From: Malania oleifera | Lineage: Eukaryota > Streptophyta > Magnoliopsida > Santalales > Ximeniaceae | Assembly (NCBI RefSeq): GCF_029873635.1 | Contig: NC_080423.1 | Location: forward strand, 100,750,991 to 100,814,990 | Length of the DNA stretch: 64,000 nt | Direction: 5' to 3' | Shown here: piece by piece, positions 50,701 through 62,700 of the stretch | How positions within the stretch are numbered: the stretch's first letter is position 1 | Layout: every line of letters begins with the position of its first letter | Program-made: the position numbers and the translations under genes | The notes under the pieces: generated by a model | Databases searched by the model: none | Told to the model about the DNA's origin: nothing | Seen by the model: only the letters and a program-made list of their open reading frames with translations

Positions 50701-53700
50701 GTCTTCTTCCTTAACTGAGAGAGAGAGATCTGTAAATGTAATTTCTTTCATTTAAAATTTTAAAATAAAAAAATTTTATTTTTAAATGGGTAACCAGTGA
50801 CCCGCCCGATTTTTAAAAAGGCAGGTTAGGGTTTACATGGTTGTGACCCGTGCAACCCCGGCCCGTTTGCAACCCGCCTGAACCCGGCCTGTGAACCTAT
50901 TTTGCCACCCCTATTTGTAGTTTATGAAATGGATTAGGGGCAGTGGTTTGGATGCATTTTTAGACCCGGGGCGGATTCTGAACAATTTAGAGAATGTGTT
51001 TCCTACCTCGAATTCTCCCCGCCCGGAATCCCTCTATGCTTAATGAAACCTGCCCCGAATCCGTCCTGAATATAAAAAAAACAAATAAATATATTTATGC
51101 ATGTGTGTGTGTGTATGGATGCATGCATATGTATAAATAGAGTATTTTTCATTCAGTTGTTCATAGCTCCTAAATGTATTCATTTTACCTTATTGTATGT
51201 TATAATATTAAAAAAAATTATGTTATCCAGAATTATACTTTCTGATAGTAAAAGAAGAATTTCACTAATAGAATAAGAATATACAACTAGAATAATAAGA
51301 CTATCTCCTTAGCATAGTCTTGAAAATCTAGATAGAGAACACAAAGAAACAACCTGAAAACTACAAAACAAAAGAGAGAAAAACCAAGACGAACTGACAC
51401 TTCAACACATACTGCCAGTCGAGCTGAATATCAGAAAAGCTCACCCCCCATAAAATTCCCCTGCCACACACACCAAAGAGAAGTCAAATAGTGTATCTTT
51501 TCCCAAACCAGCAAAAGAGACATTATGCTCTATCCACAGCCCCCAAAAGACTGCAAAGAAAGCACATTTCCGGAGCTTTCCTTTTTCCTGCCAAAACCAG
51601 CGAAAGACACTGCCAAAAAGACCTCCACTGTCTCAAAACTCACCCAACATTTGCCAAAAATACTATGTAACTTGTTCTGCACCTTCCAAGCATAATCACA
51701 ATGAATGAACAAATGTGAAGAAGATTCTGAACAATTAGAACAAAGAACACATATGCCTAGAGAAGTAGCCTTAAAAGGTCTCCTAACCTGTAGCAAGTTA
51801 TTAGTATTAATTCTATGAAGGCGCAACCAACCAGATAAAAGCCTTGATTTTGAAGGAGACTTTGGCCTTCGAAATGGAAGTATAGAGAGGAAAAGGGTTA
51901 TCTAGAATTATATTAAAATAAGATAAGCTATGTTTTTTTCCCCATAATTTTGTAGCTTTTTTATTTGGAAGAGCAGATTTAGATTCATGACGGGAGGTGG
52001 ACCCCGTAATGATGCGAGAATGGGGATATAAATATTGTCCTGGGGCAGATTTGGGTCAGTAGGTGGGGCTGATAATTCTTGGTGTGGTTATTTTGGGTTC
52101 TTCCTCTGTCGCTCCAAATCTGCCCCATTTACATCCCTAATTTTAATTTGGACTGTGGCTCTTGACAGACTTAATACCAATGATTTATTGCAATTGAGAA
52201 GGTATTTCATGGCTATCAGTCTTCATATTTGTTTGTTGTATTCTTGCACGAATATGGAATGGTTTATCCACTTGAAGTCTGTTACAAATGGGAGGTTTCG
52301 GGCAGAGGGCAAGGGGCCCCGAAGGGCTCATGAAAAGCTGAAAATGGCACTTGCTCACTTTTTCTGTGAATTTTGAGAAGCTGAAAAAGGTTTTTTTTCT
52401 GCCACTTGGTCCACTTCTAAGTGGTCACTGTACACAATTGCTGGCATGTTTTAAATTTTTGAGTATGCAGTGGCTTGATTATAAATCTTATACATTCCTC
52501 TCTCTCTCTCTCTCTCTCTCTCTTACTCCCTGCCCTAGCCTTGTCCTCTTCTTTCTCAGAAACCTCTTGCCTTTCTGGAAAAGAAAATGGAACAAAGCAT
52601 TCCAGTGAGGAAGCCTCACACCTCAGCTGCACATCTCCTCACCTGGCTGGAATACCCCATCTCTTATTCACTGGCTCTCTACTCCTCCCCCTTCTTAGGC
52701 GCAGGACTTCTCCTATTTATCCTCCTCACACTGCCCTTGACACCACCACCACAGACCCTTTCCTCCTCCTTCTTTGTGCTGCTGCTGAACACCCTGACCC
52801 AGCCCTCTCTTCCACCTCCTCATGCCATTGGATGCCTCCTCCTCCTCTTTGTGCTGCTGGATTTATGACAGACCCCAAACCGTGTACTAGAAGTCATCCC
52901 TCTCCTTTGGTTTAGCACTTGTCCATGGTCTTGGCAGTTTGGATTTGCTTGGCTTGGATACGGATTAACATAGTAATTCAAGGAACATTTTTTTGAAAAA
53001 TGTAAATTTTGTTAATAAGAATTCCTTCTCGATCCCTCCCAAGGGAAGTCCCGAATTGGATCCCAAATTGACAGGTTAGTGTGAGCTTATCCATGCAGAT
53101 ATGCACTCTTCAAATAGGAATCCGTTTTCTGAAAGCTCAGTGGTAGAGCGCACCCCTGATAATTGCGTCGTTGTGCCTGGGCTGTGAGGGATCTCTAATA
53201 TTATGTATGGCATGAATTTGTAGTACATGAATAATTACTAATAATAACATTTTATGTGTATAGACATAGTAATCTGGGTACTAATATATGTTAGTAATAT
53301 TATTATTTAGCAAACATTAATAATTATATATTATTTTATTATGTATATATGTATATGCTAAAGTATAATATTATTATTCATCAGAACTTATTTCTAAATG
53401 CAGGAAAACAACAATTATGACTTTAGGCACGTATTGGATATCATAAACACTAAACAAATTCCGCAATTTTTCTTTTCTGGTTGCGCACTTTCCATTAGTG
53501 CTGCCAAATGATCCCCAGGGATCAATCTAGCTAAAGGTCTTGTCATGAGGTCATATGGTTTTATTCCTGGCCTTGGTTTAGTGACTTTGATGAGCTGAAT
53601 GTTGGTTTATGAAATGGAATTGAAGTATGAAACATATCAAGGTCAGAATGGGATCAAGGCTGTCAACACGTGCAGACCTGGATCCAATGCCTTGACAGAG

Positions 53701-56700
53701 ATGGACCTTGATGGGGATGAAAACCCTAAAATGATGTTACCACTAATCTTTTATTTACTTAGGTGTAATTTAATTCACCTAATTACTACCAATTAATTTA
53801 AATCATGGCCAAAGAGCTGATAGTCATGATTTGCATAATTAGCATCGGATTCAAGAGTACGATTATGTAAGGGGAAGGTGCTAGCGCCGCACATCCATCC
53901 TCCAAATTGTAACTAATTGACCTATGATTACCTCTTAAGTTAACCCATCAAGACTTTGATTCTTTCTTTTTTAAGATTTGTTAGCCTTTTTATATATTAG
54001 ACAGCCATACAGAAGACATAAACTGCCCTCACCTCAAGATTCACATGAGCGTGCACAAGACAACTCTTTGACTCATTGTCCAATTGATTTTAGCATGTGT
54101 TTGAAATTACCACCTATTAAACATTGGGTGGTCCCGCACCAGACAAAAACTACCCTTACCTCAAGATCTGCGAAGGCTTGCATAATACATAACCTTAACG
54201 CTCATTGTCAGATCAGTTAGCATGTTTTAAGGTTAAGCAAGATGCAAATATGGAAATAAATTATACAATAAAGAAGTATCTACACGATCTTACAATCAAA
54301 GTTACCTAAAATAGGACACATTAGCAAAAAAAGATAATACTATAAGCTCTAAAATAAGGAAAAAAAAATCTCATAATCTTGGGAAGGCAACTAAGAAAAT
54401 TCAAATGGTAATTTCCTATTTTATGATATTCTACATTTCTAATCTATTAGAACATATGCAAAAAAGGATCAAAATTTTTATGTACAAGACAACACTTTTG
54501 ATTTTTAATTTTTAATTTAATTTAATATTTTTTGTAAATTTTGAGAAATAGTAAACTCTAATCAATCCCAAAAGAGTGCCCTAGAGGCTTTGAAGAACCT
54601 AGAAAGCACCCAAAAATTGTAGGAATTTTTATGTAGTTTAAAAATGAATTTTATATTTTTTTATGGCAAAAAATTGAAGACTAAGCAAGAAAGAAGAGGC
54701 AGCCAATGCTCATATGCAATGGAGAAAGCTAATGCTTGAACATAAGTCTGGTTATCCACCATCAAAGAATGCAAGAACAAATAACTATGAACCAAATTCT
54801 CCTATTAGACACAAATAAATTTTCAAAGACATCAAAGATTGATTGAAAAATCATAACTTGGAATGCTTCCTTCACCAAGTTGAACAAGAATACCACAATA
54901 AATTCAAGAAAACTAAGAGTTGAGCTAAGAAATCAATATGCTTCCCTTTCCTTGAATGTGGGTGCCTCCCTTTCTCAACATGTATCTTTCTCTCTTTCTA
55001 TTTATATATATATTGTTAATCGTCCCACCTGGGAGTATATAGAGTCCAAAGGGGGGGGGGGTGAATGTACTCTTTTTGCGTATTTGGGCTTTCTCTACAA
55101 AAGAAAACTCTTGGCAAGATTGCAAGCAATTATATCACAATATATAATGAAAATCAAGCGCAAGACAAAAATTAGAGAGTGTAGGGAGAGAAAGCTTAAC
55201 TCCGGTATTTTAACGTGGTTCGGCACCAAGCCAAGGATCCCACAATCCACTAAGATACTCCTTCACTGGCGGAGCAAACCTTACAACTCGGGTACCAAAC
55301 CCTACACTCGGGAACAAATCCCTACCCGCTCACAAAGAGCCTTTGGTTCACAAAGAACCTTCACCAACAACGGTTCACAAAGAACCTTTTACAAGATGAT
55401 GGATAATACAAAGCAATGCTCCTCACAATAAGCTGATATCAAATAGAATCAAACCTCACATTACTCTCTTAAGGAATGATTGAAACAAGATAAGTGAGCA
55501 AGAGAGATTGAGCACTTGGAATGAATAACTAAAATGCAAAGTGCTAGGTTTTGAATAAAATGATATTTTTCACTATGGACTTGAATAAATCACCAAAACC
55601 ATGCTAAACAAGTCTATGGACTTGTATTTATAACCAAAAACCCTTACTAGCCGTTATTGGACTGTGGGAGCAATTCCCAAAAGAAACTAGCCGTTTTCTA
55701 GCCGTTGGTGCGTTGTTCACGATGCGTCTCGTCGACTAGTCTACCCAACTTGTCAACTAGTCACACTCTCGTAGCAATCGTTAACATTCTTCCCGTGACT
55801 CATCGACTAGTGGTCCCCACTTGTCGACGATTGCCTTGAATCAGAAAAAGTCATCAACATGAAAGTTGTGGGATTTTTTCTTAACTTTCCAGGGACACCA
55901 AGATCGTCTTTTTTGGAATTTTTTAGCAAAAGTTATACCCCAAATACCGAAAGGTGTTCAAGACTTGAGGCCGCACTATGTTAGTCAACGATTGCTGTAT
56001 TTTTCCTTGTCAAAAAGCCTTTTAATGACTTGGAAAAAACTATATGAAATATATTAAGTCTAATGAAGATTAAAACTTGTCCAATTTAGTTCCCGTTTGA
56101 ATATAAGATATCTTGTTAATAAAAACTGTAACAACCCAGAAATCTATACCATTTTTTTTTTGTCAATTAAACATTACCATATACAGAAACTTAATTTACT
56201 ATGATACCTTTAAATTAACTACTATAACATCTCAGGCCCCAAATGAGCACTGAGGAAACCTTGTTCATTTTGCACAGTTACGCAGCGAAAAACATAAAAT
56301 TGTACATCCATATTTACAATACCAGAATTCCATAATTCCCCAAGATATACATATACAAAAACACATCTCCCAGTAACATCCACCAAGACATCGGAAAACT
56401 ACCCAAAAACACATCTCCTTGAAAACACTTACCCCTCAACCAGGGCAGTGCAACGACCCCTCTATCGGCGAGCTTGGTCTGCTCGTCTAGCTGAATCACC
56501 TGAAAAATGTTAAGTTACTGGGGTGAGACAAGGCTCAGTAAGAGTAAATATGTTATTACTAGTGTGTGGCGACTGAGTTCCATAAACACTATACCGATAA
56601 ATATCTGAAACTGTAAAAGCTGATAAAACAACATACAGTACAACTTGCATCTATCATAATTTAAAATACAACTGTCATATATGAGTTTTCTACGTTTTTC

Positions 56701-59700
56701 ATACTTCTAGTATCATACTATATCTGCTGATATTATGTAAGTCTGTATAGATATACATAACTATGATATTTATCCACGAAAACTGTACGTCATGATTTAA
56801 CCCTTGATGACAAGGTTGTGCGACCCATAGGCGGGACTTTACTCTGGTTGGCCCACCAGGATAAGTCAACTTTGGGGAGATTGCAATCCCTCCAGGCACT
56901 GTTGATGGAATCTTCCACACACTGTCTGAGATGTGTGGTTGCACTTTGATCTGTAATAGCAACGGTACCGTGCTCTGCTGATATCTGAACTGATTCATCA
57001 GGGTCTGATACTATATAATACTATTTCTATATATAGATCTTACTGTTCGTCATGATTCCAAAATAACCATAACATCGAAAGCAGTTCTGTAAATACTTTA
57101 ATATCTGAACTGTAATAGCTGTAATAACTGATCTGTAATATCTGAACTGTATAAACTGTAATATCATAGTGTTATGACTTTAAAATTCTGGGAATCATGG
57201 TAATCTGTATATGCTATAAACTATCTGTCTGTATAATATCTATTTGTAAAATATATTTGTTTGTAAAATATATCTGACTGTATAATATCTGTCTGTATAT
57301 ACACTGTAATTCGTAATTCTGTAAAATCTGATAAAACATATTTCTGCATAAATACTGTAAATCATAGTAATATGAAAACTGTAGGATTTCTGTGCTGTTA
57401 TGATAATATCTCATGCCACACAACTAAATAAATAAATAATTCATATTCTGAAATCAGTAACTCCTAATTTACAAATAATTTGCATATTGGAGAATAATAT
57501 GGAAAAACATGTAATTTACTAATAAACATTCTAAAATTCCTAGCATAGCTTATTTCCTTCACCTATCTAACTAGGAGGCTTGCCTACAATTCAACCCTCA
57601 CGCCCTCGGCGTTTCAACCTCAAAATGCTGTAATTACATATATACAAATTCCCTAGTAACACATTGTATTTTCTAGAAAAACATCATAGTCACATTTCCT
57701 GAATCTGCCTATTCGTTATTTCCTAAAGTATAATTTACTTGGGTTCCTGGATAAATAACCGCTGGGGTTCTCAACCCATACCTGCAGGGTCCCAAAAACA
57801 CCCTAACCCTGAAATCATAACAGCCTAATTTTACTCCACAAAACACTAGTATATTCTAATACAACACAAAATTTGGGCTCAAGTAAACTTGGTAATACTG
57901 AAAATACCAAAATAATCTACTTACCCTGAAATTGGGATGGTACCCAAACTTCTCAAATTAACATTCTGTTTCGGCTAGGTTTTAAAGAATTTCCCCAGGA
58001 TCAACGTGGTAATTTCTGATCGTCGAATTGGGGAGAATCAAAGCCAAAAATCTGGAGAGAAGGTGGAGGGTTCGTTTTCTAGAGAGAGAAAGTGAAATGG
58101 GACAATTTCCTTTGTTGAAAACTGAATTTTTGTCTATATATAGGTGGCTGGACATAGGGGTGAGCAAATGGTCGGTTCAGCAAAATTCAGTTAATTGACC
58201 AAATTGACCAAAATTTTCGGTTAATGAGAATTGTTAACCGAACCGACCGAATAGAGGGGCCTCGTTGAACTGAACCCGACCGAATTACCTTTTCGAGTAA
58301 TTCGGTTAACCAAATTTAACTGAATTAATTTGAAATTAATTAATAAAAACATAATATAATTGTAAATTTTTTTTACCAAATACTGATTAACATATTAACA
58401 TATACTAATTAACATATCAACAAATTAACATATACTAATTTATATTTAAATTTTAATTAATTTTAAATCGATTATTTTGGTTAACCGAATTAGCATTCCG
58501 CTTAACTGAACCGATTAACCGAACTTTGTAAAACTATAACCGAACCGACCGATCTTGTGTTCTTAATCGAACTGAACTGACCAATTTCGGTCGGTTAATT
58601 CGGGTTTCCCCGAATTATGCTCACCCCTAGTTGGACACGTGACTTTGTCGACGAGTTACGTCACCTCGTCAACGAGACCAAGAAGGGAGTTCGTCGACGA
58701 ATTCATAACTTTTGTCGACGAACTTTAGGCCCTGAAATCGCCCCTCTCGGTATATTTTTGTCGACGAGACATTTGTCCTCATCGACATGTCTGAGAAGGC
58801 TGTTCGTCGATGAAACCAGGGCATTCGTCGATGAACCCTATTTTAACCCTTTTAATTTTTCCTTCTCTTGATTATTATGTATTATAATTTTTGGATTTTC
58901 ACAAAAACACATTTGAAAAACCATTTTGATATCTTATATACTTGTATGTACTTTATAAAAATATGTATGACTCTCTTGATGCTTTGGGACATAAAACATG
59001 TTTTGACACAATCGGGACAAAGTATGTGAATATTCAAAATACCAAGATGATGAAAACTTGTCCCTTTGAACAACATATTTGAGTTTATGATTCTTTTGAC
59101 AAACTCTTTGATTTAACTTTGAAAACTATGAAAATTGAGTTTGTGGCTTTAGGTGAAATCCTATAAACTCATGTGTCCTAGTATGCATGCATTTTGCTCA
59201 ACTCTTGGTCAGAAATAATGCATGAAACAAAACCGCAAGAGTTACAAAACATACTACCTCAAACACTCCCCAATAACATAAAAACTACATTAAACTTCCT
59301 TTGGTCATGCTTGGGTCCTTTCTGAGTACGTGCCCATTTGATCTCCCTATTCGAACATCAACTCAGTCCGATCTTTGCCTTTGATCCAGTAATTCATGTA
59401 TTTGATCCTTGAACATGTACTAAACATGATCTGTAAAGATGGAATGCACTAGGAACAAAATATAGGTTAATATCATCAAAACATATAAACCATGATAGTG
59501 TAGCCACCACGGCTAACAGTATTTAAGTGTGAGTGTCTCCTCTTTGAACATAAGTTCTCCTACATTCTCTGGCTCCTTTATAAGTATCTAGGTTATGTTT
59601 TTAAATCAAAAACCTTGGCTTGCGCAAAATGCCCTCAACATGTAGTCTCTTCACTAAATTTCCGAAGAAATGAACTTAGATTTATCCCTTGCCCACATTC

Positions 59701-62700
59701 ACCATACCTTATTAAAATTTAGAACAAAATTAGTCTAATTTGGGCCTTATAGAGTCACAGAAATATACCAAGTCTTAAAATTTTAAATTGAGGCCCGGAG
59801 TTAGCTGGGGAAAAAATGGGTGCCAGCAAAGGCAAGAAAGAAGTCATTGTTGAAATATCATTACTATGTTTGGTTAGTAACACAATGGACGTTGGAATCT
59901 CCTAGTTTCTAAAAGTTTTTGAAATGAGAATGGTATGGTGAATGAGTTGTGTAAGTATGACGTTAAAAGATAAACCAAGGAATGAACATATTCATGGGAA
60001 GTTTTTGAGGCATAGCACGATAAAATAAGGGAGGGATGGCTAGATGGTTTGGGCATATGCGATGTACGCCAAACAGAGCATGAGTTGGGGGGGGGGGAGG
60101 AGGTAGTTATTGTTAGTGGCTCTAGAAGGGTCAGAGTTGACTAAAGATAACTTTGAATGGATTTAATTGCCCTGTAATCGTCAGAGGAAATTGCCTTTTG
60201 TAAATTGGCAGAAAAAGGTTGATGTAGCCAACCCTACCTAGTGAGACTTAAGGCTTGGATTGTTGTTGTTTTAGAAAGGAATAAGTGAAAATGGGTATTG
60301 TACATGTGGTGGCTTATTTATTCCATTGTTGTTGCCTGGTAACATATTTTGGAGTTCATTTCTGTGCTAATTATCTGCACTGTAATGCAGTACATACACT
60401 GTTTTCTGTGTTTTGAAAGGCAAAGGCCCGGGGCAGGGCGAAATTCGAAAACAAAAGTCTAACCATTTCTAGGTCATTCTAAACTTATAAATTTAATTTG
60501 AAGATTCTTATGTACAGGTTGTCCTGCAAAACTACAATCAAAAATAAAAAATTATAAGATCTTACCAACTATAAAAAAAAATGATTTGAAATTGAAAATA
60601 GTAGAAAAACTTAAATATTTCTACCAGAAAATAAGTTGTTCATCTCATTAAACCCATGTAATATTAGTATAAGAGGTTCCACAGTAGGATATTAGGACTC
60701 TTGTGAGACATCAAAATGGTGTATAAGGTGTACACCTTTGGGATGAGGTGTATGACTTACAAAAGCGTCCACGGTTCAGGATTAAATATTTCCTTCTAAG
60801 CCTCAGCATGTCCTGGTTATGTCTTGCGGCTCTTGCCTTGTGGCGAGTCTCAACTCTACCTTTTTAAACGTTGATTATTTTGTTTCCGAGATATAATTTC
60901 TGGTCAATTCACTGAGCAGTTGAATTATTCTTAGGTCAATCTCATCAGTGGAAATTCTGATATGGATGTCAAGTATAACTTTGTTATTTATCTGCCTTGT
61001 GGAACACCAGATGAGTATTGTTATTTCTTATGCCAAATTCAATTGCTTATCAAACTCATACAGGGATCAAGACATTCTTCGTTTGAACCAACCCCTGAGA
61101 ATTCTTTCGAACATAGCTGCGGCTGGTGCCATCAATTCTAGTGGGATACTTGATGAAATAATATGTCAACTTCTTACATTTACTGCGACTGTAGTTATCC
61201 AGAGATCATCTGAGAGTAGTGAATTGACAGCCAAGGTATTCAATGGAGGTTTTTCTTAATGAATTTTTGTCTTTTAATGATGTCTCTATGAATTATAAAA
61301 CTGAAGAAATCCAACTATCAAATGTTTTGCAGGCGTGTGTCTTTTGTTATTTATTTTTGTGTTATAATTTACATTGATCTACATGGTTGTATTTTCTTGC
61401 TTCTGTAGAGTTTCTCAATTATCAAAATTCTAGTTGATAATCGTGGATGTGGCATTGGCAGCTCATATTTCCACCATTGGGTTGCCATTGTGGAAATTTT
61501 TGCACAGGTCATTTTTCCTCTATAGCATTGATTGATTTTGGAAACAGTTTATGCATCTGCTTTATGCTCTCTCATCTTATTGAACTGCAGGTTGCTGGTT
61601 GCAATGTCGATGTGTGCGGGAAAGTTCTGTATGAGTCCTGTGCTTGTGTTACGATGGTATTATCTCGAGTATCTCAGGGTCTCAGGGCATCTGCTTCAAC
61701 CTCAGATTCAGATGTTTCTGCCCCAATGGTGAATGAAACACTGAAACAGATATTGGATCATGCTAAGACATCGGGTATAGTGGATCATTTATGTCTTTGC
61801 CTAGCCACTTCTGGCTCGAGTCTCATATCAGGTTCTTCAAATTTGTTACGAGTTGCTTCTGAAGCATGTAAGGCGATTTGGTTTCTTATAGATGCAATAG
61901 AAATTCATTTTGTCAAAGAAAATGCCTACTTTTTTCCACTAAACTCTTGGCGGAGCCATTCTTTGCTTCGTCTTGACCTTAAGGATCATGAGCGAAGTTC
62001 ATTAGTTGGGACAGAAGCAGAAAAAATTCTAGATACAGTGACAAGAGCATTCCTCAGATCAAAAGCAATACAGGTTGCTATTTATCACTGTTTCCACCAA
62101 CGTCTTGAGGCGGTATTATCTGCTGCTGTTCAGGTAATCAGGTGTTTCTCTCTCATCCTATGTGTTGAAATTTTTTTGGTTCATATTATATACGACTGCA
62201 ATGCAAAGATCTCAGACTGTCAAGCACATGTTTGCCAGTTTTGAGTATTTAGAATGGTAGTAATTGCAACTGAACAGTAGAACCATTTTGCAGCCAGCTG
62301 TCTCTTGACCCCATTTAGTGGGACCTGAATTGGGTAATGATATTACATTGCATGCAACTGTCCTTGTTGATTGAGATTATGTTATGCATTTGGTTATTTG
62401 AAAAATGAGCCTATATAAGTTTTTGACGACTCAAACGTTTTCAGATTCTTTTCCTATTTACAAGAATCTTGTTTGTTTAAATGCTCTATTTTCTTGGCTT
62501 ATTGATAGTTTCCTACTGAATTCATTCTTCAAATATGGATTTTTCAATAGCAACAATTTTGTGAGTTTTCTTTTTTCTTTTCTTTTCTTTTCCATGTTAT
62601 ATTGACTTGTGTTGCTTCTTAGCAAACACTGTTGTTCTTTTTTTGACCCTTGAAGAATTGGTTAAAAGTTGCTGTATATATTTTAAACTTTGGAAGCTAC

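Larger units (their letters stand above)
49976..52137. mobile_element. hAT-like element with tagggatgtaaatgg termini, 2.2 kb, itself twice invaded
   Basis: The left end tagggatgtaaatgg at 49976 pairs with ccatttacatcccta ending at 52137. Flanking octamers cttttatg and attttaat share five of eight bases, a worn target duplication. Its own unique DNA (49976-50056, 50922-51221, 51913-52137) is short and non-coding. It contains a hAT MITE (50057-50913) and a LINE fragment (51238-51896). Confidence 0.78.
48960..52300 (+). mobile_element. L1-type LINE ORF2 fragment, split by a hAT-like insertion
   Basis: Left part 48960-49975: RT C-terminal text ([10 protein letters not shown] and [19 protein letters not shown] near 49120-49230; WEKV and KGVG near 49320-49350), then [20 protein letters not shown] near 49495 and a broken zf-RVT start (RRLWFV near 49940). 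Right part 52138-52300: [18 protein letters not shown] near 52150-52205 and the Cys region LLYSC. The two halves join in the expected domain order across 49975/52138, so one LINE copy was interrupted. Multiple stops. Confidence 0.8.
56122..58908 (-). mobile_element. Gypsy solo LTR with perfect 5-bp duplication, containing a MITE
   Basis: LTR 56127-58903, plus strand tgtaacaacc to ttttcaca, flanked by aaaac at 56122-56126 and 58904-58908. On the minus strand it starts tgtgaaaatcc. It has the architecture of the LTRs at 15786-19288: motif cluster, TATA, GA-rich leader, gaagctgcc-type boxes. Excluding the 475-bp MITE and its duplicated octamer it is about 2.3 kb. Confidence 0.92.
55014..59518 (-). 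mobile_element. Ty1/copia LTR split by a gypsy solo LTR
   Basis: Begins tgttaatcg and ends ggctaaca (tgtta/taaca inverted ends). Halves 55014-56126 and 58909-59518 total about 1.7 kb. It has plant copia hallmarks: gtccaaaggggggg with gtgaatg, aacgtggttcggcaccaag, and the acatgaaagttgt...gcaaaagttatacccc box. On the minus strand a motif cluster (55730-55831) lies upstream of a TATA candidate (ttataaatacaag, near 55633). I see no clear target duplication or internal region, so it is probably a solo LTR. Confidence 0.78.

Noticed and set aside
52475..52915. 146- and 93-codon Pro/Leu-rich open frames starting in (TC)n
   Set aside because: Low-complexity CT-rich DNA open in two phases at once. 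No splice or domain evidence, and located inside TIO intron 13.
53134..53152. tRNA gene
   Set aside because: Only a D-arm-like word is present; no acceptor stem, anticodon loop or T-arm can be paired.
54880..55431. 183-codon open frame
   Set aside because: It spans the left end of the copia LTR, including the poly-G run and the LTR leader. Composition and position argue against a gene.
44496..61063. Possibility that missing TIO exons lie in the 16.6-kb intron
   Set aside because: The split Arg codon joins exactly across the gap and gives the family order NSSRDQDIL, so no coding exon is missing.
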